Source: Cryptomeria japonica
Taxonomy: Eukaryota; Streptophyta; Pinopsida; Cupressales; Cupressaceae
Assembly: GCF_030272615.1 (NCBI RefSeq)
Contig: NC_081414.1
Location: 340,298,502 to 340,362,501 of the forward strand
Reading direction: 5' to 3'
DNA length: 64,000 nucleotides
Shown: in pieces, positions 34,826 through 46,310 of the stretch
How positions within the stretch are numbered: the first letter of the stretch is position 1
Layout of the letters: the number at the start of each line of letters is the position of its first letter
The notes under the pieces: model-generated
What the model was told of the DNA's origin: nothing
Database searches by the model: none
What the model saw: only the letters and a program-made list of their open reading frames with translations
Program-made: the position numbers and the translations under genes

Positions 34826-36682
34826 TGATGCTCTGCGAAATGGACAAGGTTAGCAAATGATAACAGAACACAAGACACAAGAAAATCGTTAGTGTTAGTC
34901 AATCAAAAACTAATCTAAACAGGCATATCAAAAGAGACACTAAAATCATGAAAGCATATTTAACTAAAGAAGCAAATATGATGAGGCATCTCCAAATACC
35001 TCCTAACATGCTCTTAGCTTCTTCTCCTTTGTTCCTCTCCTCTCCAAGTTCCAAAATAGTGTAGCTCTCAGCAGCTTTTTGCACTATGGATGCTTATGGA
35101 GGATTGAGATTTGAGTATTTTGCTCTAAATATAAAATGAAAAGCTAATATTAAGTTATTGATGCTAAAATGATTTATTTTAACCAAAATAACAATACATG
35201 AGTTTGCTATGCTAAATGCTCTCTAAAATGCCTATAGGTTAAATGCATACAAGTTTTCAGTATCTGGATTATGAAGAAATGGGCTCTATTTATAGGAAAA
35301 ATGGAGGAGATTGAGTAATCTCAACAAGGGTAAGGATTGAATGGTATTCAATCCATGTGAGGACTTTCAACCCAATCCCATGTTGACAAGTGTCACCACG
35401 AGGAGGCTTGAGAGGAGAGATAAGGAGCATTAAATGCTTGAGGGGACATGATGGTTACCCTAGTCAAAGAAATAAATGCTTTGAAGAGACACATGGGTTA
35501 CATGAGGGTTAAGTTAGGGGTCAAAGTCCTCAACCATAGGTGCAAGTGCAATTAACCATTAATGGTCATGTAAGAGCCATAAGTGGTTTTGAAGACTTTA
35601 GAGGTTAATTTGTTGAACACACAAAGCATTAATTGCTTTTCAAAGACTTTGGAGTCTTTGAGAAGTGACTCCAATTTGCTTAGGAATGTGACAATATTTA
35701 GGGGATGGATTAGGTTAATTAGGAAGGGTTTAGAAGAATCTAGAAGGGGTTTAAGAATGCAAGTGGATTTTGTAGGAAAATGCAAGTGGGAGGAATTTTG
35801 GTATTTTCAATTAAAATAAAATCATTTATTTCAATTAAATGGTGTAAGTTGCATTTGGATAAATATTTAAATAAATATTAATTTATTTAAATGAGAAAAA
35901 GAAGATAAAACATTAAATGCTTGAAGACTTTGAGGGAAACCATTAAAGGCTTAAGAAGACTTTAAGGGAAGCCATTAAGTTTGAAGACTTTAAGGGAAAC
36001 CATTAAAGGCTTAAGAAGACTCTAGAAATAAGCCATTAAGTTTGAAGACTTTAAGGGAAACCATTAAAGTCTTAAGAAGACTTTAAGGGAAGCCATTAAG
36101 TTTGAAGACTTTAAGGGAAACCATTAAAGGCTTAAGAAGACTCTTAGAAGGAAGATATTAAGTTTGAAGACTTTAAGGGAAACCATTAAAAGTTTCAAGT
36201 GGGTGAGGATAAATAGGATTTTAAATAAATAATTTATTTAAAATAGTTGTGCAACTTGCATTTGTAGGAAAATGCAAGTGGGTGGAGGATAAAGGTGATT
36301 TAAATAAATGATTTATTTAAAATAGTTGTGCAACTTGCATTTGTAGGAAAATGCAAGTGGGTGGAGGATAAAGGTGATTTAAATAAATGATTTATTTAAA
36401 TGTGAGAGGTGGGATTTTGGGGGAATTTAAATAAATATTAATTTATTTAAATGTGAGAGAAGATTTAATTAAATAAATATGATTTATTTATTTAATTAAT
36501 GGTCTGAATTTGGTTAAGTGAATTAAATCAAATAAATTGAATAATTTATTTAATTAATAGGAAAAGAGGGTTAAGATGAATTAATTAAATATATTAATTT
36601 AATTAATTATTGATTGATGGTTAAATAATCAAATAAATACTAAATATTCATTTAATTAAGTGGACAGATTTATGTGACTACA
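34826..36682 (-). repeat. 3' LTR of the Tat-like element
   Basis: Minus orientation TGTAGTCACATAAATC...AGAGCATCA. A TATA-like box CCTATAAATAG lies on the minus strand at 35285-35295. An internal minisatellite of about 60 bases (GAAGACTTTAAGGGAAACC-type) fills 35922-36196. An about 80-base duplication with GTGCAACTTGCATTTG follows (36245-36404). The rest of U3 is built of TTAATTAAATAAAT-type palindromic words. Confidence 0.85.
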
Positions 36683-39190
36683 TTTGCCCCTCTTTGAGAC
36701 GGTGCAGTTTATCGCATCATTTCAAAGAAAGAAACATAGGTCTGAAGAAATGCCCCATAAAATGTAAATTTAATGGGTGGTATGCCCCCTCGAGAGATGG
36801 ACCAATTTTTTTTCTCAAAAATCGGGCGATCTTTCGAAAAAGAATGAGAAGTGGAGGGGATGTAGAATAGAAGAAATTAGAACCAATGATGAAAGAATGA
36901 GAGAAAATGGAGTGAATATGAAGAAACAACAAGCCAGCGAGTACCCTAAGGTCATGCAAGAGATACATAGCAAATGTAGTGTGGGGTTTGGATTGATGCT
37001 ATACAATTGATCAAAATTGGTTGGACAATCTGGTGCAATCAGTTTAATTGCCCCAGTCAAGTCAAAGCGTGACAGTTGATGTCAATTGGGCGCTTGGACA
37101 TGATAAAGTCTGAGTAAGTGAATCAAAGTGACCTGATGTGACTTAGACAATTGATATAATTGCCCAATGAAGTCAAGGTATATGAAGCAAAATACTCGTT
37201 GAGATGTAGACAATTGATGTAATTGTCCGTTGGATTGTGTTTGATTGGTTGATCAATTGATAGTGTGTGCGTGTGATGGATGGTTGTGGGGAATCATGGC
37301 AGCCCCGTTGAGACTAGGTCATTATGATAAATGCCTGATGTAGTCTAGGATTACCATGATCGATTACCTGTTGAGACCTGAAGATACTTGATCAGAGTAT
37401 CTGTTGATAGTCTAGGTGTGTGGGAGTCGATGCATCTGTGTAGATAGAGTAACTGGCTTAATTTTGTGGATGAGTGAGGATGGGAAGCGATGAAGGGATT
37501 AGGATGATGTTGATGATCAAGTTAGGGAGGGTGAGGGGGGATTCGATGTTAGATAGAAGATATGGAGGACTAGGACCGAGTCCTATGGAAGAAGAGGAGT
37601 AAAATAGAGTATGCATTATTATGACTATGTATGCATGATATACAACTATTATGAATGTATGGATGGGTGGAATGCAATAAAAAGCAATATATACAGATGA
37701 GATGAGATGACGATCCATAGTGCTCTATTTTCATAATTGAGCTTTAAAATATTGTAAGAAAATACAAGCAACTTGACATAAAGATTCAAGATGACCAGAG
37801 TATTTCTTACATGGATTTGATATAGCAAGTTAATACAAGCAACTTGATATAATGGATCAAGTCAACTAGAATATTGCTTGCGGAACAGACAAGGATTATC
37901 TCCATTCATGCATGACTTGGATCGTCCTCCTTGATCTTAGGCTGATCATATCCTGAGACAGGTGCATACCGTACTAAAAGATAAAAACCTTTATCCAAAT
38001 TGGATGAGGTAGGAGGAACCAAAGGAAGAGCAATGTACCTACAAACAAATAGTATATACATAAAGAATAAAGAATAAGGATCCTTGGTAATGGTTCATGC
38101 TCATATGGTCGAGGTATACGTTGTAGTCAGCAAGCCGTAATGATCTATGACTGCATTTGGCATAAGATCACGTAGCTTGGTGAACTTCCCACATAGACAC
38201 CATTAGTACATGCCCCAGAACTTCATCGGAATAATGCACCGAAGATACACAAACAATGCTGTAGGAACCTGATATAAATAACTAGCCCATAAATCAACCA
38301 AATATTTGATAGCGTAAACAGAATTTTCTTGTCAAAGAAAATGTCATCTTGTCTTTGTTTTGGTAAGGAAGGATACATCCTTGTTGAAGATAGTTTTGAG
38401 TGTTGATGTTGATTGTGTGATTGATTGATAAGTGGTCATTTTGTGGAGTATATCACAATGTTTATTTGGTATCTGCACGGATGAGTATGTACAATGTGTT
38501 GCCATGTTTTTTATTGATTTTTGATGTTTTCTGATGTTTTTGGATTTTGTTGATTTGATTTCCAATGTTTTTGATATTTTGGTGATTGTTTTGAATGTTT
38601 TTGGATTTTGAATTGTTTTGAATGTTTTTTGGATTTTGTGAGATAGTTTTAAATGAAGAATTTTAATGAATCACAAGACAATGTAGAATCCACTTCCATC
38701 AATAGGTTAAAGGCATTGCCCCCAATTTTTAGACATGACTATAAAAAAGCGGGATGTAGGATGCATGCAGTACTTTCTTGGTTTTGTAGATTTATAACAA
38801 GCCATGGTTGATGGATGGATGGATGTATGTATGAAGTGATTGCAATGAGCCTGAAAGATATTGGAGTCATTGTCTTTACGAGTGGTGCTTGTTTGCCAAG
38901 TTTTCACCATCGCACTTACTCAAGGTGCCACCGGAGTGGTTGTTCACCGTTTGGATGCATGATTTTTCTTTACTTTTTGAATGTTTTTATATTTCTTCAG
39001 GACATTTTTCTGAATGTTTTTGGTATGTTTCTAGTATGCAGGGGAGCCTGATGCTTTGTTCAGCTTAGGTATAAAACCATTTGAGGTGCATGCTGTTGAT
39101 TGGATCTGCGAGCGGTTCTCCTTATGATGTAGCCAACTGATATGCCCCGGACCCGAATACAGCAGTGACAACATATGGGCCCAGCCAGTT
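36683..39190 (-). other. 3' non-coding region of the Tat-like element
   Basis: Starts (in + coordinates) with the polypurine tract, read on the minus strand as CAAAGAGGGGCAAA (36683-36696). No domain was seen in any frame over about 2.5 kb. Positions 38510-38640 are an imperfect T-rich array of GATGTTTTTGGATTTTG-like words. Such long 3' regions are common in Tat/Ogre elements. Confidence 0.6.
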
Positions 39191-40354
39191 TGATTCAAAC
39201 TTGCCCTGATGTTCTCTGTTTGGTTGGTTGCGAGGATTCTCTCAAAGAACAAGATCACCTACCTCAAATGTACGAGATCTAACTTGGTGATTGTAGCTTC
39301 TACTCATGCACTGCTGATAGGCTTTGAGGTGATTGTATGCAGCTTGTCGCTTCTCATCTAGTAACTCTAAGTCCTGAAGACGGGATACTCTATATGCTTC
39401 ATCATCGATGAGATTGTGCAAGGAAACCCATAATGATGGTATCTCGACCTCAATAGGTAAGATAGCTTCTGCACCATAGACTAATGAATAAGGAGTTGCA
39501 CCTGTAGGGGTTCAAATGCTAGTTTGATATGCCCATAGTGCTGGATTCAGTTGAACATGCCAATCACAACCGACATTATTGACTGTCTTCTTTAGGATCC
39601 TCAATATGTTTTTATTGGATGCTTCGGCCTGACCATTGCCTTGTGGGTAGTAGGGAGTGGAAAAGCAGTGTTGGATATGAAATTTCTTACAAAGTTCACA
39701 GACATCCTGATTTTTGAAAGGAAGACCGTTATCTGTGATGATGGACATGGGCACACCATACCGGTAGATGATGTAGTTGAGGATGAATGAGGCGATCTTC
39801 TTGCCGGTGACTTGGGTAAGTGGAACAACTTCGATCCACTTTGTGAAATATTCGGTGGCGGTAATAATGAATTTATGGCCGTTAGATGAAGATGGGTGCA
39901 TCTTACCCACAAGGTCAAGGCCCCATTGACAAAAAGGCCATGGTGTTGTGATTGGTTGTAGTTCCTGTGCTGGTGCATGTATCAGGTCACCATGAACTTG
40001 ACATTTCTTGTATTTTCTGACAAAGTAGTAGGAATCTTTTTCCATAGATGGCCAATAGTATCCATTGCGCAGGAGTTTCTTGGCTAGTGACGGACCACTT
40101 GAGTGAGTCCCACAAATTCCATCATGGACTTCTTCCAAAGCCTTTTTTATCTCACCTTGTTCCAGACATCGAAGGAGAGTACCATCAAGATCGTGTTGGT
40201 ATAGGGTTTCGACAATAATGGTATATTGAGTAGTTTGGTGAATGAAGGTTTTACGTTGGTTATTTGATTGGTTGGGAGGAAGGGTGTGATTGTGGAGATA
40301 GGTGTAGAATTCACCGTACCATGGGGATTCAGAATTGACAAGGGGACATATCAT
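39190..40354 (-). pseudogene. Tat-like element: integrase
   Basis: In minus order: the zinc region (EEVHDGICGTHSSG ... VRKYKKCQVHGD, where the first Cys of the usual C-x2-C pair is Tyr), and the core with WGLDLVGKM (first Asp), SIITDNGLPFKNQ (second Asp) and the Glu in QGNGQAEASNKNIL. A TGA follows YQTSI near 39513, then TPTGATPYSLVYGAEAILP and the C-terminal part to about 39190 with another TGA. It would insert the element cDNA into the genome. The Cys loss and the stops make it inactive. Confidence 0.85.
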
Positions 40355-40390
40355 CTCAGATTCGGGGATATCATAAGTGGGAATCCAAAG

Positions 40391-40845
40391 CTATTCTACC
40401 AAGAACTTGTAGCGTGTTGAATTCTGTGGAAGATCTAGGAGAGATGCGATGGTAGCCATGGCGTCAGTAGCTCGATTCTGATCCCTTGGTATCTGCACAA
40501 AAGTGATAGTAGTAAATGATGTCTTTAGATTGTCCACCATTTGCTTATATGGCATGAGTTTATCATCCTTGGTCTGATATTCATTAGTTGCTTGTCGAAT
40601 GACTAGTTGTGAGTCGCCATATACTTGTTGTTCTTGTAATTTCCATTGTATGGCGAGCCTGAGTTCTGTGATCAAGGCCTCATACTTTGCTATGTTGTTG
40701 GTGCATGGAAATGTGAGCCTGTAAGACTTCGGATGCTATCACCTTGAGGTGTGATAAACAGAATGCTTGCCCCCGAGCCATGCCTAGTGTACGAACCATC
40801 AAAGTATAGCTTCAATGTTTGTGTTGTTGTGATCATGAATATCTC
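40391..40845 (-). pseudogene. Tat-like element: second (archaeal-type) RNase H
   Basis: Minus reading gives LKLYFDGSYTRHGSGAS (first Asp), a break near 40690, ITELRLAIQW (acidic residue), QVYGDSQLVIRQA (Asp), and RDQNRATDAMATIASL (last Asp). The four acidic positions of an RNase H fold are visible. This extra RNase H between the normal RNase H and integrase is a known mark of Tat/Ogre gypsy elements. A frameshift/stop near 40685-40692 splits it. Confidence 0.8.
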
Positions 40846-42171
40846 TTCATCCAGAAAATTGGAAATGAGAGGATGATCGCCTATGAGGGGTGCATTGGCC
40901 AACTGATCTACAATAACCTGCCCTTTGATAGCTTTACGGTCCACGTACTCGATGTCAAATTCACTCAGAATCATCACCCATTTGGCTAAGCGACCTATCA
41001 ATGCTGCTTTGCTGAGTAAGTACTTGAGTGGATCGATCTTTGCAATGAGTTGTACCTTGTGTGTTAACAGATAGTGCCTCAGTTTAGTGGCTGCTAAGAT
41101 TACTGCTAGGCAAGCTCGCTCAATAGGGGTGTAATTGAGTTCATAGCCAACCAGTGTGCGAGAGATGTAGTAAATGACACACTCTTTTTCTTGTGCATTA
41201 TGTTGTGCCAATAGTACACCCAATGCTGTACTTGTTGCTGAGATATAGAGTAACAACGGTCTACTTGGATCTGGTGGCATCAACAATGGTGGATTCATGA
41301 GATAGTCTTTAAGCGTCTGAAATGCTTGTTGGCATCTGGCATCCCACTAAAAGAGGATGTTTTTGTGTAGCAGGTGTGTGAATGGGTGACACTTATCAGC
41401 CAGTTGTGCAATGAATCTTCGGATGGATTGAAGTCGCCCTTGTAATGTCCTTAGCTGACTGATATTCTTTGGAGGTGGCATATCCATGATTGCTTTTACC
41501 TTTGTTTGGTTGACCTCAATACCTTTGCTTGAGACAATGTATCCTAGAAGCTTCCCGGAGGTTACTCCAAAGACACATTTCTTTGGGTTGAGTCAAACAT
41601 GGTATTGTTCCAGTCTATCAAAGATTTTATCTAAGATGTGGAGATGCCCTTCTTTGGTGAGTGATTTTGCTAGTAAGTCATCAACATAATCTTCCATCAT
41701 GGTATGCATCATGTCATGGAAGATGGTGGTCATTGCTCTTTGATAGGTTGCTCCTGCATTCTTGAGACCGAAAGGCATTACATTCCAGCAATATGTGCCC
41801 CATGGACAGGTGAAGGCTTTCTTATGTTGATCTTCCGGTGCGATCTTTATCTGATTGTATCCTGAAAAACCATCCATGAGTGAAAGCATGGCATGTCCTG
41901 CTGTCAGATCCACTATGATGTTGATATTTGATAGGGGGAAGTCATCCTTAGGACATGCCTTATTTAGATCTCTAAAGTCAGTACAAATGCGGATGCCCCC
42001 TTTTGGTTTGCCGACAGACACAATGTTGGAGATCCATTTTGCATAATCAATTGGCCTAATGAAACCAACATCTTGGAGTTTCTTGAGTTCTGTTTTGACT
42101 AGCATTGCAATCTAGGGATGCATCTTAGGAAGCTTCTGCTTGATAGGTTTGTCTCCTTCTGCTACGGTGAG
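40846..42171 (-). pseudogene. Tat-like element: reverse transcriptase and RNase H
   Basis: Minus order: LTVAEGDKPIKQKLPKMHP, a TAG, LKKLQDVGFIRPIDYAKW, ICTDFRDLNKACPKDDFPL, the LSLMDGFSGYNQI block, FTCPWGTYCWNVMPFGLKNA, and the catalytic YVDD (41677-41688). A TGA follows QYHV near 41594, then LNPKKCVFGV, a TAG near 41349, and the RNase H region (LLLYISATSTALGVLLAQ, YYISRTLVGYELNYTPIE). The palm catalytic residues are intact, so only nonsense changes block it. All motifs are in the normal gypsy order. Confidence 0.88.
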
Positions 42172-42372
42172 GTGATGCATGACTAAATCAGGATCAAGCC
42201 CAGGCATGTTTGCATATGACCATGCAAAGTTGATTTGACGCTTCTGGAAGAACTCTATAAATTTAGGCTATTCCTCTGGAGTGAGAAGAGATGCTAGATG
42301 TATGAGATGAGGATTTTCAGGAGTCCCCACATTGTATTCTTTGGTTTCCTCGATGAGAATCGTTGATCATTC

Positions 42373-43620
42373 CTATTGTGTATTACCAGGGAGAATGTCA
42401 AACCCTTCATCCTTAGGCGCCTCAGAGAGGTTTTCACCGTTGGATACGCTCTTTCTTTTTACTTTTGTCGGATCAAACAGTGCCACAGTGTGGTTTTCAC
42501 TGGAAGATCCATGTTTTATTGTTATATTTTTGGAGCTGAAAGGTTTGGCATCCGCCCCGAAGTATGCTGCGCTATTAAGTTCAATGGCGAATCCAGCTTT
42601 GTGATCCCCGCTTGGTAGGTTATCCCTTAATTCCAAAAAGTCAATGATGGCCTCATCATTTTGGAAGAAGTCAAGACATGGGGGATTTGGTTGGTTCCAT
42701 TCGATGAATTCAGGGTGGATAATGGGCATTACTTCATCGATTAGGTTAAGCGCATTAGATGTATCAATCAGGGTTAAGATGTTATGGTGAAGGTCGTTAA
42801 TGGTACTCTCCCTGTCAGAATCAGGCGTAGGATGAGATGTAGGGTCTGTGGAAGATGTTTCCAGTTCAGGAACCCAAGTGGTCTTTATCTATGCTTCTCT
42901 GTAAATAGGGATGTCTTTGCATGGGGGAGTTGGTGATGCATCTTCCTCATCTGAAGTGTTAAGCTGTACAGAATCAAATTCCCACTCATGTGAGTCAGTC
43001 TCTGAGTCACTTTCTAGCATCCTATTACTATACCATACTGGGATGTCTTTTGAATTAAATACTACAGGTGTGATTGGTTGATGTACCTTTGTAGTGATCG
43101 GTGCTGCAGGGAGGTTGATGGGGATAAAAGAATATGGTACAGAGAGTATCGACAATGTTGACTCAGTGGCTTCTACTGGAACTGGTGGTGCCATAGATGC
43201 TGCTGTGGGTTCTGATATAGTTGCTACTACTAATGGTACAATTGATGTGATGGCTACTGCGGATGGGATTACTGGTTCGCTTGGTGGGATGAATGGCATT
43301 GGTGATGGTTGTGTTGGGGTTTTGAGCCTTGATGGGGTAGTTGGGATGGTGCTTGATGCTACTTTAATAATAAAAGGTGTCTTTTTTGCAGTAGGCTGAC
43401 ATAATGGTTTGCTGCGCTGTCCTTTGAATTTGAGTTTAGGAAATATCTCTTTTTCAAAGCCTAGGCCTGTATTACCTTTGGGCTTTAATTCCGACAGCAG
43501 AGGTTCATGTTGTCCTTGTTTGCAACATCCCAAAGCACTCTGACCATCATACCCCATTTTTTGCATAATGAGGAGACCTTTGCCATACTAATCCGTAGGA
43601 AGTTTAACTTGCGGTATATC
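42373..43620 (-). pseudogene. Tat-like element: G-patch-like and proline-rich linker between protease and RT
   Basis: Minus reading begins GLLIMQKMGYDGQSALG...QGQHEPL...KGNTGLGFE (about 43605-43450), with the glycine spacing of a G-patch, an RNA-binding type of module. A long Pro/Thr/Ile/Val-rich spacer and an acidic part (SDSETDSHEWEFD) follow. The 118-residue stretch at 42373-42729 (EFIEWNQPNPPCLDFFQND) leads to RT. A TAG follows KDIPIYREA near 42888. The G-patch call rests on eye alignment only. Confidence 0.65.
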
Positions 43621-43904
43621 AGTGGTGATGGGATCTTTATAGATCCAGTCCGCTAAGTCCTCATCTTGGGTTTCTTCTTCTTGACTCTTTCCAAGGATGA
43701 AAGGCGTCAAAGCACATGCTGGCGTGATTAGTGTTTGCTGGAGTACCTGCTATGGTTTACCATGTGTTCTAGGAGAAGTGGGCATCTGTCCCACACAAAA
43801 GAGTTGACTCAAGTTGTATTCCCTAGGACCTTCCTCTGCTATTTTCATCTTAAGCTTTTCTTGCTTGGGTATAGTGGTGTTCGAACTGGCAAGAGAGGTT
43901 GGAC

Positions 43905-44846
43905 TTATATATGATGTGGAGGAAATGACTTCTCTATTATTAGGAACAGTAATCTCTGGTTGATGGCTGATATTATGGAATACGCAAAGGGATTTGCATC
44001 GCCTAGGATTGTGATCTCTGCACCGTTATGTGGGAACTTGATACATTGATGGTAGGTAGATGGTACGGCTTGCATGGCATGTATCCAGGGTCTTCCTAAT
44101 AATAGATTGTATGGCAGAGGAAGGTCCAGAACCTGACAGATGATGTGTTTTACCACAGGGCCCACTCAGATTGGGAGTACCACAGCTCCTTTGGATGAAC
44201 GCTCTGCATCATCATAGGCTTTGATTGTGATCTTCTTGCGAGGATCCACTGATTCTATTGCATATCTCAATGCTGTGACCAATTGTAGCGTACAAATGTT
44301 CAGGTCTGCTCCATTATCAATCAAGACTCGCTTGATCCTATGTTGATTGATAAAGCCTTCAATGTGTAGCGAAGCGTTATGAGGTTGCTGGAAGGAAGAG
44401 TTGTCACTTTCGGAAAAAGTGAGACAAGGTGATGACTTTAGACTTCCAACCATGGCTTGAAATTGGTCTATATTCAGATTTGTAGGGACTGACGCCTCTT
44501 GGAGTGCTTGATCCAAGATAGTTTTATGAGATGGCGATAGGCGCAATAGTTCTAGAATGGATATAAGCGCAGGCAATTTGTTCAATTGTTCCACAAAATT
44601 GTACTGCTTTGGGATGGAGGTGGTGCCTTGTGGAGCTGCCTTTATGGTAACTTTGCTGCGACGCGTAACAACATTGCAATTTGAGTTGGGATTTTTGAAG
44701 GTTGTAGTTGCAACTTGTTCACTGGCATCATATAGATGATTTACAGTGTAATTATACGCAGCTTGTGTATAATTAGTGGTATCAGTGCCTCGCCTGGAAG
44801 TGGAAGGACCCCTTTGATCTTGTGATGGAGGTGGATTTTTGAACAT
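43905..44846 (-). pseudogene. Tat-like element: aspartic protease region
   Basis: In minus reading a basic/Gln-rich N-terminal part leads to HIEGFINQHRIKRVLIDNGADLNI with the active-site Asp in a D-N-G triplet. DNG is frequent in plant Tat-like elements and is not by itself a defect. A TGA at about 44163-44165 (from CGA by context) follows VVLPI. The frame continues [20 protein letters not shown] and [10 protein letters not shown], the conserved flap/C-terminal block. The protease would cut the polyprotein. Confidence 0.82.
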
Positions 44847-44897
44847 TAGATGATCATTATTTGTTGTTTTTGGGTCATGTCCTTCAATTTCAATTTC

Positions 44898-46310
44898 TCC
44901 TTAGTCAATAAGATCCTGAATAAGATCTTTCAATCGGTGACAATTACTTGTCTTGTGTCCTCTCCCTTGGTGGAAATCACAGTGTTCAGTATCTCTCCAC
45001 CATGCAGGTTTGACCTGAGGTTCATAGTTTGATGTTTTAGGGAGAGTGACCAAATTTTGAGAAATGAGTTGTCGCAATACTGTTTCAATAGGTTCCCCTA
45101 AGGGAGTGTATGTGCATTTTTGTTTTTGCTGACGAGGTCTAGGTTCATCATGAGATGTGATGCGACCTTGATTTGAAGGAACATTTGTGTTATTCTGAGG
45201 TGGAGGATTTTGTCCTGCAAATTGAACCACAGGTTGTGCATTTTGGATAGTCCAGGCATCCACAACCCCATCGTTGACGATATTCTTGTTTTTGTTCCAG
45301 AAGCTTGGTTTATCACTATTGAAGCGTGGGCGAGGACCATCCTTTGGTTCATTATAGATTTTGATGAGTCCTTTCTTGATGAGGGCCCGTTCACATTTTA
45401 AACCCTTGGTGATCATATCATTAAAAGAGTCTGTGTCTTTGACATCTAGGTGAAATTCCATTTCTTCGTTTAAGTTGGAAATGAATATTTCCACTAGTTC
45501 CCTTTCAGGTAACTGAAGAGAACGTCTGCTAGACATTTGACACCATCGTTGCAGGAATACTGAGAATAGTTCACCTGGTTTTTGTTTAGTGTTGCACAGA
45601 TCAGCCATGCTGATGTCGCGTTCAATGTTATGAGAGTAATGAGCTAGGAACTTCTGGATGAGTTCCTTAAATGTTCTAATGCCACCTGGTAGGCGGGAAA
45701 ACCATGATGTGGTTGTTCCTCCCAAGCTTTGGGGAAAAAGGTGCATTAGGTAGGTGTCTTCATATGCCACTTCAAGACAAGCGGAATGAAATTCTCTGAC
45801 ATGATCACGGGGATCCCCCTTTCCTCTATATTTTTCAAATTTGGGTGTTTCAAATCCTTGTGGAAATGGTGGCATGTAAAGATTCCTATCAAAAGGATAG
45901 GGACAGATGTCATTGAGTGAGAATTGGTTAGTCTTGACACCACTATGAAGCTATTGGGCGAGATTCTCGACTTGTTGCCGCAACATCTCCATGTCATTTC
46001 AGGAGGAGGTGGTGGGTTACCTCGAGGAATGTTATATCTAATGGGATCTATACCTCTTTCCTCTTCATGGCGACTTTGTCTTTCTGATGCTTGTCTTAAT
46101 TGGGCAAGATCAAAGTCAGAGGGGAGTTTTGCTCCTTCTATTAAAGAGAGGGTTATGCTGAGCCCTTTCTATTGTTGCAGGAGTAGGAGTACTTGGGTTT
46201 TCGTCATTCACATTTCCTCCAAGTGCTTCTTGAAATTCATTGAGATTTTCCTCTTCTTCTTCTTCCATTTCTATTTCTCGTTGCCTTGACTGTGATCGGG
46301 TTTGAGCCAT
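44898..46310 (-). pseudogene. Tat-like element: gag
   Basis: Starts MAQTRSQSRQREIEMEEEEE, an acidic N-terminus. Frame breaks occur at 46116 and around 45990, plus a TAG in the ENLAQ-LHSGV region. It then runs from 45875 with MPPFPQGFETPKFEKYRGKG, LMHLFPQSLGGTTTSWFSRL, FKELIQKFLAHYSHN and KPGELFSVFLQRW, the retrotransposon gag core. The C-terminus is the zinc knuckle CDFHQGRGHKTSNCHRLKDL. Gag forms the particle and binds the RNA. The core is intact but the N-terminal third is broken. Confidence 0.85.

Noticed and set aside
44290-44340. D-N-G instead of D-S/T-G in the gypsy protease
   Set aside because: This form is common in plant Tat-like elements, so it is not unusual.
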